Below, piece after piece: positions 36,491 to 44,329 of a stretch of 64,000 nt of DNA. Location of the stretch: NCBI GenBank assembly GCA_963777325.1, contig CAVZQE010000007.1, positions 7,863 to 71,862 of the forward strand. The letters are read 5' to 3'. Source of the DNA: JAFAXA01 sp963777325 (GTDB lineage Bacteria > Pseudomonadota > Alphaproteobacteria > Acetobacterales > Acetobacteraceae). The notes under the pieces were generated by a model. The model did not search any database. It was not told where the DNA came from and was given only the letters and a program-made list of their open reading frames with translations. The stretch's first letter is position 1, and each line of letters starts with the position of its first letter. The translations under genes were made by a program, and so were the position numbers.

Positions 36491-37468
36491 ATGCCCCGCA
36501 CGCGCACCGTCCGGACGGCCATCCTCACCGACGACCTGGGCCGGCGCTATCATATGCGCGCAGAGGTGCCGCCCGGATGCGGCTACCCGGAGGGCTGGAT
36601 GATCACCTGGGACTCGACGCGGCAGATACGGCGCAAGATCCGGAGCGTGGCGACGCTGCACGTCCTGGACGCCCTGCCGGACTATCTGAGTTGGACCGAG
36701 TGGCGACGCCTGCCGCAGCAGCAGCTAGCCGCCAGCCTTGACCTCGGCCAAGCGTCGATCAGCCGCGCGCTGACCGAGCTACTCGGCCTGCAGCTCATCG
36801 AGCGGCGCGGCAACGGCCCCGTAACCGAGTGGCGACTGTCGCTCTCGGCGGGCTGGCGCGGCGGCGCCCCGGCGTATCACGCCGCGCGCCGGACGCGCGG
36901 CATGGAGCAGCTGGATGATCCGCCGCCGCCGCCAGCGGCGGCGGTCGCAGAAGGGAGATTATGTAAAGCTGGTGTCGCGGGCGTGCTTGCGGTCGCGCTC
37001 TGTCCGGGACACCGTCTGGCAATGCAGAGGCCGCGATTGCTTCTCGCTGCGTTCATGTTGCTGGTGAGTTCAGCGGCCGTCGCGCAACCGTGGCCGGTGT
37101 TTCGCATACACGACCATCTCGATCCGCATGAGGTCGAGGAAACCACCTCCGTCTATATCGACGGCGAACTCGTGCAAATCTTCCGGCTGAGCGCGCAGCA
37201 TTCTGACGGCGTGGTGGAACTGCCCGCGCGTCCTGGCGAGGTCGAGTATCTGCTGTGCGGGAGCATAACCGTCAGGCAGCCGGACGGGAGCGCGGAAATC
37301 CACCGGGTCGATGGGTCCGGCGTTCTGACCGACGTCGCAGGCCGGGATTTCGACGCCGTCGCCGCGTTCGACTTCACGCTATTTTATTTCGTGGACGTGA
37401 CCCCGAACCGCCCCCCAGCGCCGGTGCGGGTCCGGAGGGTCCGCTCCTGCGCCGAGGCGCTCTCCTGA
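36491..37468 (+). CDS. RepL-like winged-helix protein, frame reads through boundary repeat
   Basis: A continuous 325-codon frame. Residues 1-135 form a winged-helix protein: LHVLDALPDYLSWTEWRRLP, QQQLAASLDLGQASISRALT (HTH), ELLGLQLIERRGNGPVTEWR (wing), then LSLSAGWRGGAPAYHAARR. The last pattern recalls the N-P-x-x-x-W-K-G segment of RepL plasmid initiators. A GAGG lies 4 bp before ATG 36491. From residue 140 the frame crosses the right repeat (QLDDPPPPPAAAVAEGRL) and enters the secreted-protein gene at 37022. So the native C-terminus was probably lost on integration. A MarR- or replication-control regulator is the alternative. Confidence 0.55.
   Translation: MPRTRTVRTAILTDDLGRRYHMRAEVPPGCGYPEGWMITWDSTRQIRRKIRSVATLHVLDALPDYLSWTEWRRLPQQQLAASLDLGQASISRALTELLGLQLIERRGNGPVTEWRLSLSAGWRGGAPAYHAARRTRGMEQLDDPPPPPAAAVAEGRLCKAGVAGVLAVALCPGHRLAMQRPRLLLAAFMLLVSSAAVAQPWPVFRIHDHLDPHEVEETTSVYIDGELVQIFRLSAQHSDGVVELPARPGEVEYLLCGSITVRQPDGSAEIHRVDGSGVLTDVAGRDFDAVAAFDFTLFYFVDVTPNRPPAPVRVRRVRSCAEALS
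36907..36957 (+). repeat. Right boundary direct repeat
   Basis: The counterpart of 32931-32980, one GCC unit longer. It lies inside the open frame of the RepL-like gene. Palindromic core GCCGCCGCC, CA, GCGGCGGCGG. Candidate attR. Confidence 0.65.
37022..37468 (+). CDS. Secreted hypothetical protein
   Basis: A 148-residue product with a convincing signal peptide (MQRPRLLLAAFMLLVSSAAV, cleavage after AVAQ) and a beta-rich mature part: VFRIHDHLDPHEVEETTSVY, IDGELVQIFRLSAQHSDGVV, a C pair (LLCGSITV and RSCAEALS). No family recognised. It shares frame with the upstream RepL-like gene but is likely a separate host gene, because the signal peptide needs its own start. ATG 37022 lacks a clear ribosome site. 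It is followed by 264 bp without a gene. Confidence 0.6.
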   Translation: MQRPRLLLAAFMLLVSSAAVAQPWPVFRIHDHLDPHEVEETTSVYIDGELVQIFRLSAQHSDGVVELPARPGEVEYLLCGSITVRQPDGSAEIHRVDGSGVLTDVAGRDFDAVAAFDFTLFYFVDVTPNRPPAPVRVRRVRSCAEALS

Positions 37469-37732
37469 GCCTTAACGGCGGCCATGCAGCCCAACGGGGG
37501 CCACCATGGCCGAATCTGATCTCGACTCGCCGGAACGCCTTTTTGGGCAACAAGGTCGCCGTTCTAAGCTGCTCAAGCTAAAGCATTGAAGTGACAGTCA
37601 TCGTTCTGTGGTTGCGATTTGCCGCCGTTTGCGTCAGGAACGGCGCGCTCCCTACCGCTTCCAAACGGAGTTTTGGATGACCCTGGCCCGACTGTCCGAC
37701 GTCCTCCCCCCTCGCTTCGAGGAGCGAAGAGC

Positions 37733-38569
37733 GTGAGCACGGTCCAGGCAATCGTCATCGCAATCATCCAGGGAGCAACCGAGTTGTTCCCGGTCAGCAG
37801 TCTCGGCCACGCGGTCCTACTGCCGGCGGTGCTGAACTGGAACATCGATCAGCGATCGCACGCCTTTCTGCCCTTCCTGGTCATGCTGCATCTCGGGACG
37901 GCGGTCGCCTTGCTGCTGTATTTCTGGCGCGACTGGTGGGCGCTCGCGACGGGCGTCCTGGGCCTGAGTTCGCCGCATCAGACCGCAGAGAGCCGGCGGG
38001 TGTTCCTGCTGATCGTGGTCGCGACGATCCCGGCGGTCATCGTCGGCTTCGTGCTGGAGAAGTTCTTCCGGTCCCTGTTCGGATCGCCCGTGATCGTCGC
38101 CGCCGTCCTGGTGCTCAACGGGCTGCTGCTGCTGTTCGGCGAGCGGCTGCGGGCGCGAGGCGGCATCCGTCAGCTATCGTCGCTGACCGTGCGCGACGCT
38201 CTCACGATCGGCTGCTGGCAGTGCACGGCGCTCATTCCGGGCATCTCGCGCTCGGGTGCGACCATCGTCGGCGGTCTGCTACGCGGCATTGATCACGCGG
38301 GCTCGGCGCATTTCTCCTTCCTGATCGCAACGCCGATCATTCTCGGCGCGACCGCGCTTGAGGTGCCGAAGCTGCTGCACGAGAGCATCGCGCCCGGCGT
38401 GTTCGGCCTGTCCGTTGTCGCCGCCGTGATCGCCGGGGTCACCGCGTTCCTGACGACCGCCTTCCTGATGCGCTACTTCCGCCAGCAGGACAATTGGGCG
38501 CTGAACCCGTTTGCCTATTACTGCATGGCGGCTGGCCTGGGCAGCCTGGCCCTCCTGCTCCTCGCCTGA
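37733..38569 (+). CDS. uppP: Undecaprenyl-diphosphatase
   Basis: A 278-residue inner-membrane enzyme (BacA/UppP family) that dephosphorylates undecaprenyl pyrophosphate to recycle the lipid carrier of peptidoglycan and LPS. Motifs: QGATELFPVSSLGHAVLLP (acidic catalytic motif) and IPGISRSGATIVGGLLRGID (arginine motif), with about eight helices. GTG 37733 follows GGAG; the longer in-frame start at 37619 is unlikely. Its TGA overlaps the ATG of the SGNH hydrolase. Relatives confer bacitracin resistance. Confidence 0.94.
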   Translation: MSTVQAIVIAIIQGATELFPVSSLGHAVLLPAVLNWNIDQRSHAFLPFLVMLHLGTAVALLLYFWRDWWALATGVLGLSSPHQTAESRRVFLLIVVATIPAVIVGFVLEKFFRSLFGSPVIVAAVLVLNGLLLLFGERLRARGGIRQLSSLTVRDALTIGCWQCTALIPGISRSGATIVGGLLRGIDHAGSAHFSFLIATPIILGATALEVPKLLHESIAPGVFGLSVVAAVIAGVTAFLTTAFLMRYFRQQDNWALNPFAYYCMAAGLGSLALLLLA

Positions 38570-39405
38570 TGGGCACGGTCTGGCTGCGCTTCGCCTCCGC
38601 CCTGCTCGCCGCCTCGGCCGCGATCGGAACGCCCGCCCTCGCCCATGGCCTGCGGCCGCACCCGGCGGCCTCGGTCGCGCGGACGGCGGTTCCGCTCGCG
38701 GCGACGCCGATCGGGCGGCTCGATCTGCCTTGGTGGCGCAAACGGCACGAGGCGGTGCTGGCGCGGGTGCGGCAGGGGCCGGCCGACCTGATCTTTCTCG
38801 GCGATTCGATCACCGCGAACTGGGAGAAGCGCGGCCCGGAGCCGTGGCGGGACTTCCAGCCCGCCTGGACGCGGTTCTACGGCGACCGCCGCGCCGTCAA
38901 CATGGGCTTCAAGGGGGACACGACGGCGAGCCTGCTCTGGCGCATCGAGCACGGCGAGGTGGACGGCATTACGCCCAAGGTCGCGGTGATCCTGATCGGC
39001 GCCAACAATCTCGGCCGCGTGCATTGGCCGGCGCGGGACACCGTCGCCGGGGTCGACGCCATCGTCGCCGAGCTGCATCGTCGCTTACCGGCCACGAAGC
39101 TTGTGCTGCTGGCGGTGCTGCCGAGCGAGCGCAGCGCCTGGGCGACGCAGACCACGGCCGAGATCAATCGGGCGCTCGCCGCCCGTTACGCGAACCGCCC
39201 CGACCTGGTGACCTACCTCGATTTCGGCGGCTTATTCATGAAGGACGGCGCGCTCGACCGCTCGGCATTCTACGACCCGAAGCTGCGGCCGCCCGACCCG
39301 CCGCTGCACCCGACGGCGGAGACGCAGGCGCGGATGGCGGCGGCCATGGAGCCGACGATCGCGCGACTGATGGGCGACCGCGAGCATCTCGCGCAAGCGC
39401 GGTAG
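38569..39405 (+). CDS. Secreted SGNH/GDSL hydrolase
   Basis: A 278-residue protein with an N-terminal signal peptide (RFASALLAASAAIGTPALAH). SGNH blocks: ADLIFLGDSITANWEKRG (Ser), NMGFKGDTTASLLWRI (Gly), VILIGANNLGRVHWP (Asn) and PPLHPTAETQARM (His). It resembles PAF-acetylhydrolase-like and carbohydrate acetylesterases, so an extracytoplasmic esterase is likely. It is translationally coupled to uppP (TGATG), which hints at a cell-wall or polysaccharide role, by inference. Confidence 0.85.
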   Translation: MGTVWLRFASALLAASAAIGTPALAHGLRPHPAASVARTAVPLAATPIGRLDLPWWRKRHEAVLARVRQGPADLIFLGDSITANWEKRGPEPWRDFQPAWTRFYGDRRAVNMGFKGDTTASLLWRIEHGEVDGITPKVAVILIGANNLGRVHWPARDTVAGVDAIVAELHRRLPATKLVLLAVLPSERSAWATQTTAEINRALAARYANRPDLVTYLDFGGLFMKDGALDRSAFYDPKLRPPDPPLHPTAETQARMAAAMEPTIARLMGDREHLAQAR

Positions 39406-39567
39406 CGCGAAGCCGGGCTGATCGAGTCGCTCCTCCCGGGCCATTCTAGCTGCTATCTATAAGGATTGGTTTTCACGGCTTGGAGGGCTCCCAGGGAGAC
39501 GGACGCGGCTGCCCCGAACGCGCGGGCGTGGCGGAGCCCGATGGGCTGGAGTTCGCGATTCCGGTTC

Positions 39568-40365
39568 TCAGATGTCCGGGCTGCTCCAAAAATCCGGCCC
39601 GCTGACACCCTCCCGCCCCGCGAGCAGCGCGCGCAGGCGCCCGGCGACGCGCTCCGTGCCCGGCCCGGAGCGCTCGCGCGGGCGCGGGCCAACCGGCACG
39701 TTCCCGCGCACCGAGGCCGGATGGCCGCCGAGCACGATCACGCGGTCGGCCAGGATCATCGCCTCGTCGATGTCGTGCGTCACGAACAGCACGGTCTTGC
39801 CGGTCGCGGCCCAGAGCCGCAGCAATTCTTCCTGCAGGCCCGCGCGGGTGATCGCGTCGAGCGCGCCGAACGGCTCGTCCATCAGCAGGAGATCCGGCTC
39901 GACCGTGAGCGCGCGCGCAACGCCGACCCGCTGGCGCTGGCCACCCGAGAGCTGCGCCGGCCAGCGCTCGGCCTGCGCCTCCAGCCCGACCAGAGCGAGC
40001 GAGCGCATGGCGCGATCATGCCGCTCCGCCCGGCTCAGGCCCAAACCCTCCAGCCCGAGTTCGACATTCGCCCGCACCCGCCGCCACGGCAGCAGCTTCG
40101 CGTCCTGGAACACGAGGGCCGAGGGACGGCTGCCCGGCCGTGGCGGCGGGCGCTGCACCTCCCCCTCCGTCGGCTGGATCAGGCCCATGGCGATGCGCAG
40201 CAGCGTCGATTTCCCGGCCCCGGAGGGACCGAGCAGGGCGACGAATTCGCCTCGTTGCGCGGCCAGGTTCACATGCCGGAGCACGGCGGTCGTGCGGCCG
40301 TCCTGCGTGTAGGACAGCCCGACATTCCTGAACGCAAGCATGGTCGCGGGCGCTACATCTGCCAT
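39568..40365 (-). CDS. ABC importer ATPase (SsuB/TauB/NrtD type)
   Basis: A 265-residue NBD. Walker A LLGPSGAGKST, Q-loop LVFQDAKLLPWRRV, signature LSGGQRQRVGVARAL, Walker B LLLMDEPFGALDA, H-loop FVTHDIDEAMILADRV. The FQDAKLLPW wording is typical of nitrate/sulfonate/taurine importers. ATG 40365 lies 13 bp inside the end of the permease gene. It is the third gene of an SBP-permease-ATPase operon. Confidence 0.9.
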   Translation of the reverse strand: MADVAPATMLAFRNVGLSYTQDGRTTAVLRHVNLAAQRGEFVALLGPSGAGKSTLLRIAMGLIQPTEGEVQRPPPRPGSRPSALVFQDAKLLPWRRVRANVELGLEGLGLSRAERHDRAMRSLALVGLEAQAERWPAQLSGGQRQRVGVARALTVEPDLLLMDEPFGALDAITRAGLQEELLRLWAATGKTVLFVTHDIDEAMILADRVIVLGGHPASVRGNVPVGPRPRERSGPGTERVAGRLRALLAGREGVSGPDFWSSPDI

Positions 40366-41108
40366 GCCAGCAGCCGGTTGCGCACCAGGACGAAGACCGT
40401 GTCGGTGATCGCGTAGAGCAGCGCCATGGTCAGCATGTAGACGACGACGAGATCGGTCGCGAGCAGGCTCGATGCCTGCATCATGCGCGCGCCGATCCCG
40501 GGCACCCCGAACAGTTCGGCGGCGACGACGCTCATCCAGGCCTGCCCGACGCCTGTGCGCATGCCGGCCAGGAGGCCGGGCGCGGCGGCGGGCAGCACGA
40601 CCTTGGTCAGTTTCCCGACCACGCCGCCGTGCCCGAACGCGGCGGCGACTTCGAGCAGGTCGCGGCCGACCGCGCCCACCGCCCCGTGCGCCGCGTAGAA
40701 GTTGATCCAGAACACCGAGATCGCGATGATGAAGGTCGCCCCCGCCGTGTTCAGCCCGAACCACAGGATCGCGAACGGCACCCAGGCGAGGCCCGGGATC
40801 GGCCGCAGCAGCCGGACGACCCCGGCCGTGAGCGCATCCAGGCGCGGCAGGATGGCGCAGGCAAGACCGGACGCCGCGCCGAGCAGCGAGCCGAGCACAA
40901 GCCCGAGCACGTAGTGCGTCAGGCTGTCCAGGATCGCCTGCTGCCAGTAGCCGCCGCTCACCTCTGACGCCCAGGCGGCGGGCAGGCTGCTCGGCAAGGG
41001 CAGCATCGTCGCCGGCACGAGGCCGCTCATCACCGTCGCCTGCCAGACCCCGAACAGCACGGCGAGGCCGAGCGCGCCGAGCGCGAAGCGGCGGGCGGTC
41101 GCCGTCAC
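40353..41108 (-). CDS. ABC importer permease (SsuC/TauC type)
   Basis: A 251-residue BPD_transp_1 inner-membrane permease with about six helices. The EAA loop is seen as EVAAAFGHGGVVGKLTKVVL with PAAAPGLLAGMRTGVGQAWM. GTG 41108 overlaps the stop of the substrate-binding gene. It pairs with the ATPase at 39568 and the binding protein at 41105. Confidence 0.9.
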   Translation of the reverse strand: MTATARRFALGALGLAVLFGVWQATVMSGLVPATMLPLPSSLPAAWASEVSGGYWQQAILDSLTHYVLGLVLGSLLGAASGLACAILPRLDALTAGVVRLLRPIPGLAWVPFAILWFGLNTAGATFIIAISVFWINFYAAHGAVGAVGRDLLEVAAAFGHGGVVGKLTKVVLPAAAPGLLAGMRTGVGQAWMSVVAAELFGVPGIGARMMQASSLLATDLVVVYMLTMALLYAITDTVFVLVRNRLLAWQM

Positions 41109-42139
41109 GGATGGACGCGCTTGTAGGTATCGAGATCGAACAGCGCGTCCACGTCGCCCACCTGAGGCAGGACGCCGAGCTTGACCTGGAACGCCGCAAG
41201 CTTCTTCACCGGCTCGACGATCACCGCCGGGTCCGAGACGAACTTCGCGCCCGGCGAGGCCAGGGCCTTGTCCATCGTCTGCCGCGTCAGGATGCCGCCG
41301 CCGAGCGCCTGCAGGACGAAGGGCGCGGCCTGATCCGGGTGATCGCGCAGCAGATCGGTTGCCCGAATGAACAGCCGGACCAGCGTGTCCTTCCAGGCTT
41401 TCGTCGCGGGACGGTCGGGCTGATAGAGCGCGAGCACGGAGCCGGGCTGGCCCGGCATCATCTGGTGCCCGGTCGCGAGCAGCCGCGAGCCCGGCACGCG
41501 CATGCGCACGACGGTCAGCGCCGGCTCCCGGAGCACGGCCGCATCGACCGATCCGGCGAGAAAGGCCTGCTGCGTCGCATCGATGTCGATGCCGATGATC
41601 TCGACGGTCGCCGGATCGACCTTGTTCTCGTCCAGCCAATACCGCATCAGCGTGTCCGGCACCGAGCCGGACGGTTGCGCCGCGAATTTCGGCTTGCGGC
41701 CGGCGGCCTTCGTGAACGCGGCGATGCGGGCGGGGAGATCGTCTGGAGCACCCTCCTGCAAGCCCTCGACCAGCTGGCCGCGCCCGACCACCTCCAGCTC
41801 CTCGATGGCGGCGGCGGCGACCACTTTGGTGTCCACGCCGCGCGCGCGGGCGACCAGCAGCGGCAGCACGCCCGCGACATAGCCCTCGATCTTGCCCGAG
41901 GCGAGCCCCTGGATGGCCTGCGGCCCGTTGCCGAAGCGGACGAGTTGCAGGTCGAGGCCGGCCTGCTTCGCCCACCCCTCCCCGTCCAGCACGAACAAGG
42001 GGCCGGACCCGAGCACCGGAATATAGCCGATACGGATCGTCTGGGCGGCGCGGGCGCGGGCGGGCAGCAGACCACAGGCGGTAGCGGCGGCGCTCGCGGT
42101 CAGCAGCGTACGGCGCGGGAGGAAAGCGGGCATCGACAC
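41105..42139 (-). CDS. NrtA/SsuA-type substrate-binding protein
   Basis: A 344-residue periplasmic binding protein. The signal MPAFLPRRTLLTASAAATAC has an RR motif consistent with Tat or Sec export. Mature start QTIRIGYIPVLGSGPLFVLD, with ASGKIEGYVAGVLPLLVARA and GSVPDTLMRYWLDENKVDPA. The class imports nitrate, taurine, alkanesulfonates or thiamine-type precursors; the ligand cannot be named. A start at ATG 42133 is as likely as GTG 42139. Divergent from the SDR gene. Confidence 0.85.
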   Translation of the reverse strand: MSMPAFLPRRTLLTASAAATACGLLPARARAAQTIRIGYIPVLGSGPLFVLDGEGWAKQAGLDLQLVRFGNGPQAIQGLASGKIEGYVAGVLPLLVARARGVDTKVVAAAAIEELEVVGRGQLVEGLQEGAPDDLPARIAAFTKAAGRKPKFAAQPSGSVPDTLMRYWLDENKVDPATVEIIGIDIDATQQAFLAGSVDAAVLREPALTVVRMRVPGSRLLATGHQMMPGQPGSVLALYQPDRPATKAWKDTLVRLFIRATDLLRDHPDQAAPFVLQALGGGILTRQTMDKALASPGAKFVSDPAVIVEPVKKLAAFQVKLGVLPQVGDVDALFDLDTYKRVHP

Positions 42140-42237
42140 CTCAGTGGGACAGGGGACGCACGTTTAGCGCCCGGGGCCGGATGGTCAATCCGAGCGAAGC
42201 CGGGCTACCGTGCCGACAGGCGGAGGGGAAAGACACC

Positions 42238-42984
42238 ATGACCGATCGGATCGCACTCGTCACCGGGGCTGGCAGCGGCGTCGGCCGCGCGGCATCGCAG
42301 GCGCTCGCGGATGTCGGGTTCACCGTGGTGCTGGCGGGACGCCGCCGCGAGACGCTCGAGGAGACCGCTTCCCTTCTGCCGGACGGCCGTGGCGTCGCCG
42401 TTCCGGCGGACGTAACCGATCCAGAGTCCGTCGCCGGGCTGTTCGAGACGATCGGCGCGAAGTTCGGCCGCCTCGATCTCCTGTTCAACAACGCCGGCGG
42501 CAACGTGCCGAGCACGAATTTCGGCGATCTCACCTGGGAGCAGTGGCGGTCCGTGCTGTCCACCAACCTCGACGGCATGTTCCTGATCGCGAGCGGCGCC
42601 TACAAGATGATGCGCGACCAGTCGCCGCAGGGCGGGCGCATCATCAATAACGGTTCGATCTCCGCCCACGCGCCGCGTCCCGGCTCCGCGCCGTACACCG
42701 CGAGCAAGCACGCGGTCACGGGACTGACCAAGTCGATCGCGCTCGACGGCCGGCCGTACGATATCGCGTGCGGCCAGATCGACATCGGCAACGCCGCAAC
42801 CTCGATGGCCGCCCGGATGGCGACGGGCGTGCCGCAGGCGAACGGCACGATAGCGATCGAGCCGTTGATGCCGGTTGAGGAGATCGGCCGCACCCTCGCC
42901 TACATGGCGACGATGCCTCCGGATGCGAACGTGCTGTTCATCACCGTCATGGCGACCAAGGCGCCGCTGGTGGGACGGGGATAG
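42238..42984 (+). CDS. Short-chain dehydrogenase/reductase
   Basis: A 248-residue classical SDR. TGAGSGVGRAA (cofactor), NNAGGN, a serine in NNGSISAHAPR, and YTASKHAVTGLTK (catalytic Tyr-x3-Lys). Cofactor: RRRETLEET after strand 2 suggests NADP(H). GGAGGGG precedes ATG 42238. Substrate unknown; it faces the ABC importer across a 98-bp divergent gap. Confidence 0.9.
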   Translation: MTDRIALVTGAGSGVGRAASQALADVGFTVVLAGRRRETLEETASLLPDGRGVAVPADVTDPESVAGLFETIGAKFGRLDLLFNNAGGNVPSTNFGDLTWEQWRSVLSTNLDGMFLIASGAYKMMRDQSPQGGRIINNGSISAHAPRPGSAPYTASKHAVTGLTKSIALDGRPYDIACGQIDIGNAATSMAARMATGVPQANGTIAIEPLMPVEEIGRTLAYMATMPPDANVLFITVMATKAPLVGRG

Positions 42985-43035
42985 GGAGTTCTCTTTTCGC
43001 GTATGCTCGGCAAGACCTCGACCACGCTCCGAGGA

Positions 43036-44079
43036 TCAGTCCGAACGGGAGACCGTTCGGATCGTGTTGAGGAGCCCGATCATGCTCAAAATCCATGATG
43101 CAAGCGCCACCCAGTATAGGCTGCGCGCAACCGGATGCAGGAAGCCGGTCCCGGAAGCCGAGGCGTAGGTCTGAGTTGCCACGCTGTACATTCCGAGCGG
43201 GAACACGAGAGACCAGACGCCGGGCCGGTATCTGAGGTTGTGCCACTCGATCACGTATTTGCGGAAGAATATGATCGCCAACAGAGGAATCCAAAAGGTC
43301 GCCACGGCCCAGAAAAGAACGGTGAACGGATCGAGAAAGCTTCGCAGCTGATGAGAAAGGGGCGAACGAAGTAGCTCCGCGCCGGCCAGGGTGGTGATCG
43401 CGGCAGCGCCCATGTTGATCCACCATGACTCCGTCATCTCGGCTGACGACATCGGGATGAACGTCCATCGATAGAAGACCAGTCCCAGCATCATAAGATA
43501 CAGAACGCCACCGAGGAGGCAGGCGGCGAGCGCGAAAAATCCGATCAGCGGAGAGTGCGACACGTCCCGCGAAACGATGCTGCCCAGGATCGCCACGGAT
43601 TCGGTGCCGACGATGAGCAGGAACCATGAGCCGTTCAATCCGTGCTCGAGATCCGGCTTGGCCGAACCGAGTGTCGTGGTCGCGAGGAACCCGTACATCA
43701 AGCCGATCCAGAGCATCAGCGCCAGCCCCAAAATCCACGGCAGGAGCGAGATTGCGATGCCGAACGTGGCGCACTGGCTTCCGATCAGACCGGTCGCGGC
43801 GACCATGGTGAGAAATGTCGGGCCGAGTTCATGGGTGCGAAAATCGGCAAGGACAAAACCGGGAAAGCGGAAGACCCGAGCCGCCGTGATACACCAGAGT
43901 GTCGGGTAGGCGATGACATTGACCACGAACAGAATCCAGTCGATGCCGTCGTGATGCAGCACATGCGAATCGATGGCGATAATGCCGGTCGCCATCGAAA
44001 GGCTGAAATAGCCAGGGAAGAAATCCGCCAGCCAAGCGGGCCTACCCTCCTTGACCGGATCGGTGTCGCGTGACGCCAT
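43036..44079 (-). CDS. TDT-family (TehA/SLAC1-like) transporter
   Basis: A 347-residue protein with ten predicted helices of the tellurite-resistance/dicarboxylate transporter (voltage-dependent anion channel) family. It begins FFPGYFSLSMATGIIAIDSH, matching the GxFxxxMGTGI-type opening, and has LFWAVATFWIPLLAIIFFRK and GVWSLVFPLGMYSVAT, where family members have W-x-x-F-P. The codons are visibly less G+C-rich than in the neighbours, which hints at acquisition. Substrate could be malate, sulfite or other anions. Confidence 0.8.
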   Translation of the reverse strand: MASRDTDPVKEGRPAWLADFFPGYFSLSMATGIIAIDSHVLHHDGIDWILFVVNVIAYPTLWCITAARVFRFPGFVLADFRTHELGPTFLTMVAATGLIGSQCATFGIAISLLPWILGLALMLWIGLMYGFLATTTLGSAKPDLEHGLNGSWFLLIVGTESVAILGSIVSRDVSHSPLIGFFALAACLLGGVLYLMMLGLVFYRWTFIPMSSAEMTESWWINMGAAAITTLAGAELLRSPLSHQLRSFLDPFTVLFWAVATFWIPLLAIIFFRKYVIEWHNLRYRPGVWSLVFPLGMYSVATQTYASASGTGFLHPVARSLYWVALASWILSMIGLLNTIRTVSRSD

Positions 44080-44329
44080 CCGGATTGGAGGTAGGGGGCT
44101 GCAGACCGGAGCACAAGGCGATTCCGGCGCGGTTGATCACGTGACCGGGGCAGAATCCCGGGCAGAGGGGGTTGCGATCCCGCCATGCGGGCTGTCCACG
44201 ACCTGCCGTGAGCTGCCAGCCTCGCAGCCCCACCGGTAGCTTCTTCCCTTTCGGTGCCGCCGAAACCAGATCACGGTCACGGTCACGGGCACGACAACCG
44301 GCACCCACCGCGAACAATGGAGAGCAACG

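Larger units (their letters stand above)
32931..36957. mobile_element. Putative integrated plasmid-like element
   Basis: A 4-kb block bounded by a roughly 50-bp imperfect direct repeat (32931-32980 and 36907-36957). It carries only small unknown genes, a DUF5681-like gene, a RepL-like winged-helix gene and a 1-kb G+C-extreme non-coding stretch. These differ from the housekeeping DNA on both sides. No integrase, transposase or relaxase is visible, so it is either a decayed element or one moved in trans. The interpretation as an integrated replicon is inference. Confidence 0.55.

Noticed and set aside
37506..37589. 27-residue peptide MAESDLDSPERLFGQQGRRS and on, before uppP
   Set aside because: No convincing ribosome site and no family; could be chance or a fragment of a lost gene.
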